Below, piece by piece: positions 49,835 through 59,417 of a stretch of DNA of 64,000 bases; position 1 is the first letter of the stretch; every line of letters starts with the position of its first letter. The stretch covers positions 124,001-188,000 of the forward strand of contig DATIDV010000048.1 of NCBI GenBank assembly GCA_035456105.1. The letters are read 5' to 3'. The translations under genes and the position numbers were made by a program. Origin of the DNA: Viridibacterium sp035456105. GTDB taxonomy: Bacteria > Pseudomonadota > Gammaproteobacteria > Burkholderiales > Rhodocyclaceae. The notes under the pieces were generated by a model. It was not told where the DNA came from and ran no database searches. It worked only from the letters and a program-made list of their open reading frames with translations.

Positions 49835-51705
49835 TGAAAGTCAACTACAAAACTTTTCTGGTTTTTCTGTTTGACCTGCTTGCTGCAGGCTTGGCGTGGG
49901 CAGGCGCATTCTGGTTGCGCTTCAATTTTTCGTGGCCACCTGATTATGCGAATACCATGGTTTTGGGGGCGGCCCTGATCTTGCCTGTGCATGGTCTGGC
50001 ATGTCATGTCGCAGGTCTGTACCGGGGCCTGTGGATATTTGCCAGTCTGCCGGACCTCAAGCGCGTGCTCAAAGCGGTGGGTGGGTCCCTTGCGGCCATG
50101 GCGGCGTTTGCCATTCTCTTGCATCCGCAGCCGGCTGTGCCGCGATCGCTGATCGTCTTGTATCCATTGCTATTGATCGTATTGATGGGGGGCGGACGCA
50201 TTGCGTACCGGATGTGGAAAGAGCACCGCATGTTTGGCGCATTGATTGCGCAGGGCAAGCCTGTGATCGTGATTGGTGCTGGCCGCGCGGCAGCGATGCT
50301 GGTGCGCGACATGGAGCGCAGCCCTGATTGGCGGGTCGTAGGACTGCTGGACGACAACGCTGGCAAATGGGGGCGCGAACTGGGTGGGCATCGCGTGCTG
50401 GGAGCGGTAGCCTTGCTACCCGAAGTAGCTCGGACGCTCAAGACTCGTCATGTCATTCTGGCGGTGCCTTCGGCTTCCGGGGAGCTGCGTCGACACGTGG
50501 CCGATTTGTGCGCGCAGGCCAGCTTGCAGCTACTGACGATTCCGGTGTTGGAGGACATCATGTCCGGCAAGGTGTCGGTCAACAGTATCCGCAGAGTGGA
50601 AATTGAAGACTTGCTGGGGCGCGAAACCGTCAGCATCGACACTGCCAATATCATCGGTTTGTTGTCTGGCAAGACGGTGCTGATTACGGGGGCGGGCGGC
50701 TCCATAGGCTCCGAGCTATGTCGACAAATTGCACATTTCGCGCCAGCTCGTTTAGTCCTCGTGGAACAAAGTGAATATGCGCTCTATACGATTGAGCAAT
50801 GGCTTGCCCGGCACCAGCCGACACTGGGAATCGTGACGCTCGCTGCGGACGTAAAAGACGCCACGCGGATGGATGAAATTTTCGCTGCATGCCGGCCGCA
50901 GGTCGTCTTTCACGCTGCTGCGTACAAGCATGTACCGCTGATGGAGGTTGGTAATGCCTGGCAGGCTGCGCGTAACAATGTTCTGGGGACATTGGTTGCA
51001 GCCCGCTGCGCCCAGCGCTACCAAGCCCAGCGTTTTGTGTTGATCTCGACCGACAAGGCCGTGAATCCGACCAACGTGATGGGCGCCACCAAGCGCTTGG
51101 CTGAAATGCTCTGTCAGGCCTTGTTTGCGGCCCAGCCCACAACCTTGTTTGAAACGGTTCGTTTCGGCAATGTGCTGGGAAGTAATGGGAGCGTCATTCC
51201 CAAGTTCCAGGAGCAGATTGCGCGCGGCGGACCGGTCACGGTGACGCATCCCGAAATCACCCGTTACTTCATGTCCATTCCGGAGGCAGCATTGTTGGTG
51301 CTGCAGGCGGGTGCCATGGGCGAAGGCGGCGAGATTTTTGTGCTCGACATGGGGGCCCCGGTCAAAATTACAGATCTGGCGCTCAATATGATTCGTTTGT
51401 CGGGTTTTACCGAAGAAGAAATTCGCATCGAGTTCACTGGCCTCCGCCAAGGGGAGAAACTCTACGAAGAACTGCTCGCTGATGCGGAACAAACGCGGGC
51501 TACACCCCACCCGAAGCTGCGCATTGCGCGCTCTCGGCCCGTCGCCGCGGATCTCGTGAATGAAGTTGAGCAATGGCTGGCGGCGGGCACGAGTCTGAGC
51601 GACGAGCAGGTGCGTACCGGGTTGCGTCGATGGGTGCCTGAATATCAGGCCGCGCAAGTCATAGCACCTGCGACCTGTGTGGAGCCCGCGCAACGCTTGT
51701 TCTGA
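49831..51705 (+). CDS. WbpM/FlaA1/CapD-type nucleotide-sugar dehydratase
   Basis: 624 residues. Four N-terminal membrane helices (about 1-125) are followed by a CoA-binding-like Rossmann domain with PVIVIGAGRAAAMLVRDMER and then a second SDR domain from about 285 (VLITGAGGSIGSELCRQIAH). The catalytic centre is of the Ser-Met-Lys type seen in WbpM/FlaA1: STDKAVNPTNVMGATKRLAE has Met where most SDRs have Tyr. It converts UDP-GlcNAc to 4-keto-6-deoxy sugar for 6-deoxy-amino sugars. It ends just before the IS graveyard. Confidence 0.93.
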   Translation: MMKVNYKTFLVFLFDLLAAGLAWAGAFWLRFNFSWPPDYANTMVLGAALILPVHGLACHVAGLYRGLWIFASLPDLKRVLKAVGGSLAAMAAFAILLHPQPAVPRSLIVLYPLLLIVLMGGGRIAYRMWKEHRMFGALIAQGKPVIVIGAGRAAAMLVRDMERSPDWRVVGLLDDNAGKWGRELGGHRVLGAVALLPEVARTLKTRHVILAVPSASGELRRHVADLCAQASLQLLTIPVLEDIMSGKVSVNSIRRVEIEDLLGRETVSIDTANIIGLLSGKTVLITGAGGSIGSELCRQIAHFAPARLVLVEQSEYALYTIEQWLARHQPTLGIVTLAADVKDATRMDEIFAACRPQVVFHAAAYKHVPLMEVGNAWQAARNNVLGTLVAARCAQRYQAQRFVLISTDKAVNPTNVMGATKRLAEMLCQALFAAQPTTLFETVRFGNVLGSNGSVIPKFQEQIARGGPVTVTHPEITRYFMSIPEAALLVLQAGAMGEGGEIFVLDMGAPVKITDLALNMIRLSGFTEEEIRIEFTGLRQGEKLYEELLADAEQTRATPHPKLRIARSRPVAADLVNEVEQWLAAGTSLSDEQVRTGLRRWVPEYQAAQVIAPATCVEPAQRLF

Positions 51706-51754
51706 GCGAGGTTCTGAAAAGCCGCCATTTTTCGTAGTGCGTAACATCGATAGA

Positions 51755-52420
51755 TGTTGACGCCCACCGAAAGTTGGGCCGAAGTAATACTGAGCCGGGT
51801 GTTCAACCTACTCTGCGTAATTTTTGCTCAGAGAATGAAGGAGTGATCACCATGGCCATGATTGGTAAGCTCGGACGGATGTATTTCCGCGAGAAGAAGT
51901 CGGTGCGCGAAATATCGCGCTTGGCGAGTCTGTCGCGCGACACGATAGACAAGTAAAAGCGCTCGGGACATTGAGCCGAAGTACCTGTGCGAACCCCGAG
52001 ATTGCAGGCTCACTCCGTATTGCGATCAGCTGCGATGGTCGTTGAACGCGGACGTCCATCGACCCAAGCGGGATCGTCGCACTGCCAAAGCATTGTTCGT
52101 GGAGCTCAAACAAGCCGGTTATGACGGCGGTTACAGTGGGGCTACGTACTTCATTCGCGCCTAACGTGTCGGTGAAGGTGCGTCAGGCGCGACTCGTGCG
52201 TTTGTGCCGTTGTCCATCGCATTCGGCGAAGCCTACCAATTTGACTGGGGTGAGGAAGCTCTGGTGGTCGGCGGCATCTACAACAAGAAACAGGTAGCGC
52301 ACCTGAAGCTGTGCGCGAGCCGCGCCTTTTGGTTGGTGGCCTATCCGAGCCAAGGCCACGAGATGCTGTTGACACGCATACCCGCAGCTTTGCTGCCTTG
52401 GGCTGCATACGTGTCACTTG
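51755..52420 (+). pseudogene. IS21-family element remnant (IstA fragment)
   Basis: The left end TGTTGACGCCCACC at 51755 matches the ends of IS21-type elements. A truncated IstA reads MAMIGKLGRMYFREKKSVRE from ATG 51852, hits a stop at 51954, shifts frame near 51978, has another stop near 52161, then gives FGEAYQFDWGEEALVVGGIY and LKLCASRAFWLVAYPSQGHE. It shifts again near 52370 and ends around 52420. No istB and no right end. Confidence 0.87.
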
Positions 52421-52424
52421 AGCT

Positions 52425-52860
52425 CCGCATCACCGGTAACCCGCGCGACCACGTGCGCGCTGCGGGCTCCGAGTATTTGTTCGCGGCCATCGATGATCAC
52501 TCGCCCATCCCCTTCTCTGAGCTCTATCCGGATCAGACCCGAGCCAGCGCGTGCCTTCCTGCATGCAGCAGTGAGTAGTGGCTTACTACGCCAGCCTCAA
52601 TATCACCAATCGATCGACTGCCGACCGACACCGGCCCTGCCTTCCGCTCGACAGACTTCAACTCCGATTGCCTGCGTCTGGGAATTCGGTTGCGCTTCCC
52701 CCGACATTACTCGCCCACGATCAAACGGCAAGGCTGAGTGATTCATCCAATTGGCGCTCCGTGAATGGGCGTATGGCTTTTTCGATGAAGACTCCGGCCA
52801 GCGAGTTCAGGCTCGCTTGACTATGTTGTACCGCTCGACGCACAGCCCCTGTCGTGCGGG
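52425..52860 (+). pseudogene. IS481-family transposase fragment
   Basis: Begins at the IS21 junction with RITGNPRDHVRAAGSEYLFA then AIDDHSPIPFSELYPDQTRA, continues with TDTGPAFRSTDFNSDCLRLG then IRLRFPRHYSP, shifts frame and gives NGKAE-stop-FIQLALREWAYGFFDE. These are the DDE-domain segments of IS481/integrase-type transposases. The N-terminal third is missing and there are at least one frameshift and several stops. Confidence 0.85.
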
Positions 52861-52949
52861 CGCTTCCGTGCAGTACTTGTCCCATAACTCGTCCCTCCGT
52901 AGCTGGGCATAAAATACTCCAGCACACCGTGGGACTAAACACCTCAAAA

Positions 52950-53270
52950 AAGGCTCTGTTCGCGTTAGTGGTTGGTTTTATCCGACGCCATGGCAAAGCA
53001 GTAATTCAGGCGTGAAATCGGGTCCGCTACGTTCAATGAGGCGCCGCCAGCCCACGCAGCTGGGCAGGTGCTTGGTGGCCACGCCATGGAATCGCCGCAT
53101 CCAGCCCTTGAGGCGTGAGTCATAGGCATTGACGTGCTGGATGTGGAAGACACGCTGACGCGCGTGCTCGCCGGCCGAGGCATTGACGCTTTCATGAACG
53201 AAGGCGTACTCGCGAGCGAGCGCCCGATAGACCCCGGCACCATCGGAACACAGGACGGACTGCGGGGCGA
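52950..53270 (-). pseudogene. IS1595-family transposase C-terminal fragment
   Basis: Minus-strand reading APQSVLCSDGAGVYRALARE and FHIQHVNAYDSRLKGWMRRF then HGVATKHLPSCVGWRRLIER are typical of ISXO2-like (IS1595) transposases. Only the last 100 or so residues remain. GGCTCTGTTCGCGTTAGTGG near 52951 may be the element's terminal repeat. It is fused at about 53270 to IS110 sequence in the same frame. Confidence 0.82.
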
Positions 53271-53274
53271 GCAC

Positions 53275-54255
53275 GCGCTCGTACAGGCTGACCATCCAGC
53301 GCTGCAGCCGGCTCAGTTGCTCCGGCCTGCTCTTGTACAGACGCAGGGCGGCGTTGAGCACGCTGCCGGCACTGTGTACAGCAGGCCTCTGAGGTACGTG
53401 TCGTCGCGCCGCGTCATCTTGCCGTAGCGAGCCTTGCCGCCGCTGCTGCTGTGTTGGCCCGGTGTGATGCCCAGACTGGTTGCGAACTGGCGACCGTTCT
53501 TGAAGTGACGTGCGTCGCCGACGGTGGCGACGAGGGCGTCGGCGATCAGCGGGCCGATGCTGGGGCATTTCTGCAGAGGACGCACGAGCGGGTCGTGTCG
53601 GCTTTGGCGTGCAATCTGTTGGTCGCATTCGGCCATGCGGGCGTCCAGCACCTGAAGTTGGCTGAGTACGCTTTGAACCATGAGGCGGACCGGTTCGGCG
53701 GTGAGGGGACCATCCTGCTGTGGGTCGCGCAGTTCGCGAGGGTGCGGCGCAATCGGGCAGGGCCCACGTCGCAGACGATACCCAGCTCGGCGAGGAGTCC
53801 GTGGATGCGGTCGAGCAGCGCCACACGCTCAGCTTTCCAGCCTTATCTGAGGCGATGCGTTGTTGCTGCGCTTCGCTCTTGGCGGTGACAAAGCGCATGC
53901 CCGGCGCATGCAGCGCAGCCAGGATCGCTTCGGCATCGCGTGCGTCGGTCTTGACGCGCTGGCTCTTGCGATAGGGCTTGACGAATTCGGCAGCCATGAT
54001 GCGCGGTACGAGCCCGAGTACGAGCATGGGGCGCGCCCAGTGGTGGGCACTGCCGCAGGCTTCCATCGCGACAGACGTACCCGCCGGCAAACGGCGCAGC
54101 CAGGGCAGGAAGGCGTTGCGTTTGAGCGTGACGAGCATGCCACCATGGCGGTGCGCATCACCAGTACAAACGGCAAATACGTTCTTTGCCAGGCCCACTG
54201 CGGCTGTCGTAGTATTCGTTTGGACTTCCGCTTTCGCACTCAGATTGAATGTCAC
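53275..54255 (-). pseudogene. IS110-family transposase remnant with frameshifts
   Basis: The minus strand gives the N-terminal DEDD domain (AVGLAKNVFAVCTGD, VAMEACGSAHHWARPM, VKTDARDAEAILAAL), then after a frameshift LLDRIHGLLAELGIVCDVGP, then after another frameshift the C-terminal domain CPSIGPLIADALVATVGDAR, FATSLGITPGQHSSSGGKAR and RRDDTYLRGLLY. The first motif lacks the catalytic Asp normally found in G(I/V)DLAKN. Inactive. Confidence 0.88.
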
Positions 54256-55111
54256 AATCCAATCTTGGCACTTCGATGCCGATGCGGCTCACGCCACCGG
54301 CGACTGAGGAAAGTCTCTTTTTAATCAGTCGAACTACACAAAATCGGGCATCAGCCCCGGCTCACATTCCAGGCAGCAGCCTAGTTCAATGTCAATCTGC
54401 GCCGCCACTGATGTTGTAGAATCTCGCCCGTACCACTTGGGAAGCTGCGACTATTGCTTAGGCTATGCTTGTTTGCCGCGCCATTCTCGGCGGATTCGAG
54501 CTCGATTTGACAGGAATGCGGTTTTGAAAATTTTTACTGGTCCATTTTAATGGGTGAGCGCCGTTCCGCTACGCCTGTCAGCCCAAGCGCGAGTTCGCTT
54601 TGGCACGAGGATCTGCCTTGGGGGCTATCTCCGGCGACGCGTAAGACCTCGTCGCCGAAACAACTGAAGTCGTGACGCTGGCCGATAAGTCCCGCGCCCC
54701 GCGCTCCGAATGTAAAAAATATCATCATCTGCCTCAAGTTAGGGGCAAAGCATTCGCTACCAGCACCACAGGGCCTGCCGTCCTTTGATCTGGCGCGACG
54801 ACATCGACGTGAATCTGTGTTTCCCGGGAAAGTGTATGGCAGCCAGTTCTGGCAGCACATTCAACCCGCAGATGCATCCCGCCACTAAACACTGGATAGT
54901 GGTGAGCCGCATCGCTGAAGCCGCAAATGGAGTGCTGACTAGGCAATTCGGCGAAAACGAGCCCGCCTGAATTTTTGCCGAGCTAGGTCGCGCCTACTTC
55001 GGCAACCGCTGGAGATCATTGAATTCCAGTCCCTCCATTTGGGCAAAGACAGCGCCACATACGGCGGACCACTGGCGCGATTGGCGCTTGTAACGAAATC
55101 TCCGGGTAAGT
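54256..55111. other. 856-bp stretch without a recognisable gene
   Basis: It lies between the IS110 remnant and the next glycosyltransferase. Short frames on both strands (for example 54785-54970 plus, 54534-54860 minus) lack any family motif and have no ribosome-binding context. It probably holds decayed sequence and the promoter for the 55-64 kb operon; I found no clear -35/-10 pair. Confidence 0.6.
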
Positions 55112-56026
55112 ATGACTTTTTCGACGCGTTTTAGCATTGTTGTCCCAACGTTTAACTCAGAAAGTACGCTCCCCAATGCGCTGAATTCGTTGAGGCGGGC
55201 AAAAGAAGGCATGGATGTTGAGGTGATTGTTGTAGATGGCGTATCTGCAGATGCTACGTTGGACGTGGTTCGCAAGTACAGTGATTTGGTGACCACTGTG
55301 ATATCCGAGCCAGATTCTGGAATATACGATGCCATTAACAAGGGCCTGCTCAAGACTCAGGGCGATTTGATATGTGTATTGGGTTCTGATGATGCTCTTG
55401 TTGATGAGAGCCTGCCCTTGATTGCAAAAGCTTGGGAAGACGCGAGGTACCCTGAAATTGTGGCTGGCCGTGCACTAATGGTTAGCCCTGACGGGGAGTG
55501 CGAATATCGCGCGGATGAAGACTACGATGAAGGCGCTCTCCTGAGCGGAATTCCGTTTTGTCATAACGCCATGTTTGTAACGCCGGAGGCTTATGACAAA
55601 GTGGGGCTGTATGATTTGACCTATAAAATCTGTGCAGATGCGCAGTGGGTGCATAGAGCAATCCGTGCTGGTTGCAAATGCGTGCGAATCGACCAACCCG
55701 TAGTTCGTTTCAGTCTTGGCGGCACATCTTCTCGCGAAGCTGAACGAATAATGCAAGAAACATATTCCGTTATTTCAAGGAATTTCGAAGGAATGGGGGT
55801 GGGCGATGCTGAATTGCTTTTTAGAGCTATCCGGGGGTGGTCGGATGGTTCAGACGTACATGAAGTATTGAGCCGGTTTTCCTCTCGACCTGACATACTG
55901 TTTTCTGCTTCGATGGCATTTCTTGGGCGTGCCCGTCGCCAAAATATTAGAGTGCAAGACAGTAAATCCAGTGTTGCGTATTCGTGGCGAAATATCGTTC
56001 GCCGTCTCTTTGATGTTTTTGTTTAG
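55112..56026 (+). CDS. GT2 glycosyltransferase
   Basis: 304 residues. STRFSIVVPTFNSESTLPNA, VIVVDGVSADATLDVVRKYS, SEPDSGIYDAINKGLLKTQG (the WcaA-like acceptor region) and CVLGSDDALVDESLP as the DxD-type site. The C-terminal third is helical and basic. Donor and acceptor are unknown. It is the first gene after the IS region; codon use and base composition are clearly more AT-rich than upstream of 51 kb, a sign of separate origin. Confidence 0.87.
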   Translation: MTFSTRFSIVVPTFNSESTLPNALNSLRRAKEGMDVEVIVVDGVSADATLDVVRKYSDLVTTVISEPDSGIYDAINKGLLKTQGDLICVLGSDDALVDESLPLIAKAWEDARYPEIVAGRALMVSPDGECEYRADEDYDEGALLSGIPFCHNAMFVTPEAYDKVGLYDLTYKICADAQWVHRAIRAGCKCVRIDQPVVRFSLGGTSSREAERIMQETYSVISRNFEGMGVGDAELLFRAIRGWSDGSDVHEVLSRFSSRPDILFSASMAFLGRARRQNIRVQDSKSSVAYSWRNIVRRLFDVFV

Positions 56027-56032
56027 TGCGTC

Positions 56033-58468
56033 ATGAAACTCTCTTTTGTCATTCCTTGCTATAACGTTGAAAGCCATGTTGCGAAATGCCTGGATTCCAT
56101 TCTGATACAGCCATTTCACGATTATGAGGTGATTGTTGTTGATGATGGTTCAACAGATGGTACTGGGCGTATCCTTGAGGAATATGCTCGCCTGGACACG
56201 AGATTTCGTATCCTGAAGAAAGAGAATGGCGGCCAAGGGAGCGCGAGAAATCTTGGCGTCAAAAACGCTCGTGGTGAATACATATGGTTTGTTGATAGCG
56301 ATGACTGGATTGCCGGATCGCCTGTTTTGCGTCTAACCAGAATTCTTGAAAACGCAAAGCCAGATGTTCTTGTCATAAATTTTGAATTTTCTTTTGATGG
56401 CGCTCCTGCGCAGCCATCCAGTTTGGTTCCGTCTGAGCTGGTTGGTCGTCTGGTGTCGCCGATGGAAAGTGTCGGGACATTCGCCAGTATTTCCTGCTGG
56501 AACACTCCGCCTTGGCGGCTCATTTCGAGGCGTCAACACTTGCTGGATCACGACATCCGCTTTGCAGAGGGCGTGTTTTATGAGGACCATCCATACGCCA
56601 TAAAACTCATGCTTACTGCGAAGAATGTTTATGTTGACGGCGGAATTTCATACGCTTATTACCAGCGCGAAAACTCCACCACCAAATTGAATGACAAAAA
56701 GGCTTTTGACTTCATAACAATCCGGCAGTTGTGTCTGGCTCTGTTTCGTGAGTTTGGCGTGTATGAACGGTTTGCATCCATTGTTGTTGGGTACGTGGCG
56801 CCTTCTTCTTTCTATGCAGCGCATGTGGCAGAGCCCTTCAGAGCTGAATTCATCGATCGATTGCATCGCGAGCTTACGACTGAGGAGTCGGCATTCGTTG
56901 AGACTCATGGGGATTGGGATGCCCGCCTGCTTCTGAAAGCTGTCAAAGCGAAGGACGTTGGATTAATTGATCGGCAGCGGAGTTGGTTGCGCATTCGTCA
57001 TCGCTACAGCTTTGCAGGTCTTCGACGCTTTGGCGCCAGAGCGTTTCAAAAAGCGATTCGGGGCACGGCACGGGCGCTTGGGGCTCTAAAGACCACCTTG
57101 ATACGCAGTGTTTCGCACGCTGGATTCGATGCCGGTGGCAAACGTTTCTTAAGCTTAGGTGTTGGCGTGAGGGTTGAGCCCATCTGCATCGATGTACGAG
57201 TGGCGCAAGAGAGTAGACCCTATGTTACCGTTGGTGACTACAGTCACGTAGGGGGGACCTATGTGTTCGAGCGTGGTGTGGGTAGCGTTACGGTAGGAGC
57301 TAGGAGTTCTATCGGAGGTGGGACCACGATCATCTGCACCCAAAAGGACGGCATCCATATCGGAGATCGGGTAATGCTGTCTTGGGGGTGTACCGTTAGT
57401 GATTCAAACGCGCATTCGCTTAATCCGGAAATTAGAGCAAACGACGCCTACGAATGGAAGTGTGGTGCTGATCAAGGGCGTATAGGCGCATACAAAGACT
57501 GGTCTCAAGTTCACTCGGCAAGAGTGAGAATTGAGAACGACGCTTGGCTCGGATTCGAATCAGTGGTTCTTAAAGGTGTAACAATTGGGCGTGGAGCCGT
57601 CGTTGGTGCGCGCTCAGTAGTAACTCGGGATGTTGCACCCTACACCATTGTGGCGGGCAATCCTGCGCGGTTTTTAGGTTTGGCCCCGCGCGACAAATGG
57701 TCGTGGCAAGACATTGTTCAAGCTTTCCAAGGCGATCCAGCAATGCAACAGATGCTTAAGGACGCCTATCTACACCGTGATGTTTTTGACTCATTGATAC
57801 GATTCCGGTCGACGGAGGAGTTTTCTCAAACATTGGCAGAAATACGGAGGTATGCGCCTGGTGCAAAGACGATTGCGGATGTTGGCGGTGCTTCAGGGGT
57901 CATGTCGATGGCGTTGGCTCTCGAGGGCTTTGACGTCACTCTGATTGAGCCTGACGAAGGAGATATCGTTGGCGTAGCAAGTGCTTATGCATTGCTCAAG
58001 CGTGTTGCCAATGAGTTGGACCCGACGGTTTCGGAGCGCTTCCGAGTGCTTAATGCCTCGATCGAAACCGCTCAGCTTTCAGCATCAGTCGATATTGTAT
58101 ATTGCCGTCAAGTCGTGCATCACTTCCGCGATCCGGTTCGTTGTCTGAAAAAAATCAGGGCGTTATTGACGGACGGCGGACTCGTATTGCTCCTTCGTGA
58201 GCATGTGATATTTGATGAGGCAGATCTTGAGTTCTTTCTCAATCACCATCCTTTCCACGCCTATACCGGAGGGGAGAATGCCTACAGAGCAGAACAATAC
58301 CGAGAGTTCTTGGTTAATGCCGGTTTTGAGTTTGAATGCGAGTACGCATTTTCAGATTCGCCAATCAACTATTTTCCGCACACGAAGAACACTGCTGAAG
58401 CTATTGACGAACGTCTCGTTGCAGGTCGTCCGTATTCATTCGTTGCAAGAAAACGAGGGCTTGCATGA
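56033..58468 (+). CDS. Three-domain protein: GT2 glycosyltransferase - LbH acetyltransferase - SAM methyltransferase
   Basis: 811 residues. Domain 1 (about 1-320) is GT2: LSFVIPCYNVESHVAKCLDS, VIVVDDGSTDGTGRILEEYA, ARNLGVKNARGEYIWFVDSD then DW, with VFYEDHPYAIKLMLT as the later acidic motif. Domain 2 (about 375-560) is a left-handed beta-helix acyltransferase: repeated hexapeptides around VGDYSHVGGTYV, the catalytic-type His in SDSNAHSLNPEI, and the closing IGRGAVVGARSVVTRDVAPY then TIVAGNPARFLG. Domain 3 (about 570-811) is a class I methyltransferase: TIADVGGASGVMSMALALEG, then SVDIVYCRQVVHHFRDPVR. The chain could add a sugar, acetylate it and methylate it. No obvious stop or frameshift breaks it. 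It overlaps the next SDR gene by four bases. Confidence 0.88.
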   Translation: MKLSFVIPCYNVESHVAKCLDSILIQPFHDYEVIVVDDGSTDGTGRILEEYARLDTRFRILKKENGGQGSARNLGVKNARGEYIWFVDSDDWIAGSPVLRLTRILENAKPDVLVINFEFSFDGAPAQPSSLVPSELVGRLVSPMESVGTFASISCWNTPPWRLISRRQHLLDHDIRFAEGVFYEDHPYAIKLMLTAKNVYVDGGISYAYYQRENSTTKLNDKKAFDFITIRQLCLALFREFGVYERFASIVVGYVAPSSFYAAHVAEPFRAEFIDRLHRELTTEESAFVETHGDWDARLLLKAVKAKDVGLIDRQRSWLRIRHRYSFAGLRRFGARAFQKAIRGTARALGALKTTLIRSVSHAGFDAGGKRFLSLGVGVRVEPICIDVRVAQESRPYVTVGDYSHVGGTYVFERGVGSVTVGARSSIGGGTTIICTQKDGIHIGDRVMLSWGCTVSDSNAHSLNPEIRANDAYEWKCGADQGRIGAYKDWSQVHSARVRIENDAWLGFESVVLKGVTIGRGAVVGARSVVTRDVAPYTIVAGNPARFLGLAPRDKWSWQDIVQAFQGDPAMQQMLKDAYLHRDVFDSLIRFRSTEEFSQTLAEIRRYAPGAKTIADVGGASGVMSMALALEGFDVTLIEPDEGDIVGVASAYALLKRVANELDPTVSERFRVLNASIETAQLSASVDIVYCRQVVHHFRDPVRCLKKIRALLTDGGLVLLLREHVIFDEADLEFFLNHHPFHAYTGGENAYRAEQYREFLVNAGFEFECEYAFSDSPINYFPHTKNTAEAIDERLVAGRPYSFVARKRGLA

Positions 58469-59358
58469 AGGTGCTTGTTGTTGGCGCCCGCGGGTTTATC
58501 GGTGGCCATGTCACGCACGAGTTGCGCCTTTTGGGATATGACATTGTGCCTGTGGATATTCATGGAACTGAGGTCGAACTCCTGGATCCAGTTTCGCCTG
58601 ATTTTGTAACGCTCTTCGGGACCCACAAGCCGGACGTTTGCGTGAATTGCACGGGTGCAGCCAGTGTGCCGCTGTCGTTCGAGAGCCCGATCGCAGATTA
58701 CACGCTGAACACTCTGCGCGTTGCGCAGATGCTGGATGCTATCCGCGCTACGTCTCCCCGAACCCGCTATCTTCACCTGTCCAGTGCTGCGGTGTATGGT
58801 GATCCTGCCGAGTCTCCGGTAAAGGAGTCAAGTGTTGTCGAGCCCCTGTCCCCGTATGGGTGGCATAAGTATCAAGCAGAGTTGATTTGCCGTGAATACT
58901 CTAGGCTCCATGGTGTGGAGACCATCTCTTTAAGGATTTTTTCTGCTTACGGCCCCAGGCTTCGCAAGCAGTTGTTCTGGGACTTGATGCAGAAGGCAAA
59001 GCAATCAGAACGGGTGGAGCTTTTTGGGACTGGTTCCGAAACGCGGGATTTTATTTATGTTTCCGACTTGGTCCGGGCAATTGATGTGTTGGTCAAGCGG
59101 GCCGATTTTGATGCCCGGGCAGTTAATGTTGCGCAAGGAGTTGCCACGACGATTCATCAGGCCGCTCAGAGTTTGTTTGGCGCCTTAGGGTGGCAGCGTG
59201 AGTTGGTGTTTACCGGAGCTGGGCGTGCGGGTGATCCGTGTTTTTGGCAAGCAGACATTAGTTATCTCTCAAGCCTGGGTTTTTCCCCGAAATACGGTAT
59301 TTCCGAAGGTCTCCGGGAAGTCGCTGACTGGATGAAATCGGAAATCGGTAGTATCTAG
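58465..59358 (+). CDS. NAD-dependent epimerase/dehydratase SDR
   Basis: 297 residues. KVLVVGARGFIGGHVTHELR binds NAD(P), VNCTGAASVPLSFESPIADY replaces the usual HLAA stretch, HLSSAAVYGDPAES carries the Ser, and YGWHKYQAE carries the Tyr-x3-Lys pair. RIFSAYGPRLRKQLFWDLM follows. It is probably a 4-reductase or 4-epimerase of a nucleotide sugar used by the neighbouring glycosyltransferases; the exact sugar is not deducible. Confidence 0.83.
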   Translation: MKVLVVGARGFIGGHVTHELRLLGYDIVPVDIHGTEVELLDPVSPDFVTLFGTHKPDVCVNCTGAASVPLSFESPIADYTLNTLRVAQMLDAIRATSPRTRYLHLSSAAVYGDPAESPVKESSVVEPLSPYGWHKYQAELICREYSRLHGVETISLRIFSAYGPRLRKQLFWDLMQKAKQSERVELFGTGSETRDFIYVSDLVRAIDVLVKRADFDARAVNVAQGVATTIHQAAQSLFGALGWQRELVFTGAGRAGDPCFWQADISYLSSLGFSPKYGISEGLREVADWMKSEIGSI

Positions 59359-59417
59359 TTAGCTGCGGGGGGATTCAAACATTCCGCTCGCCGACTCAAA
59401 ATCCATATGGAACATAT

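Noticed and set aside
52578..52820. 80-codon plus-strand frame in the IS481 remnant
   Set aside because: It is out of frame with the transposase similarity, which lies in the neighbouring frames.
54785..54970. 60-codon frame in the gap before the 55-kb glycosyltransferase
   Set aside because: No motif and no start context; most likely chance in decayed sequence.
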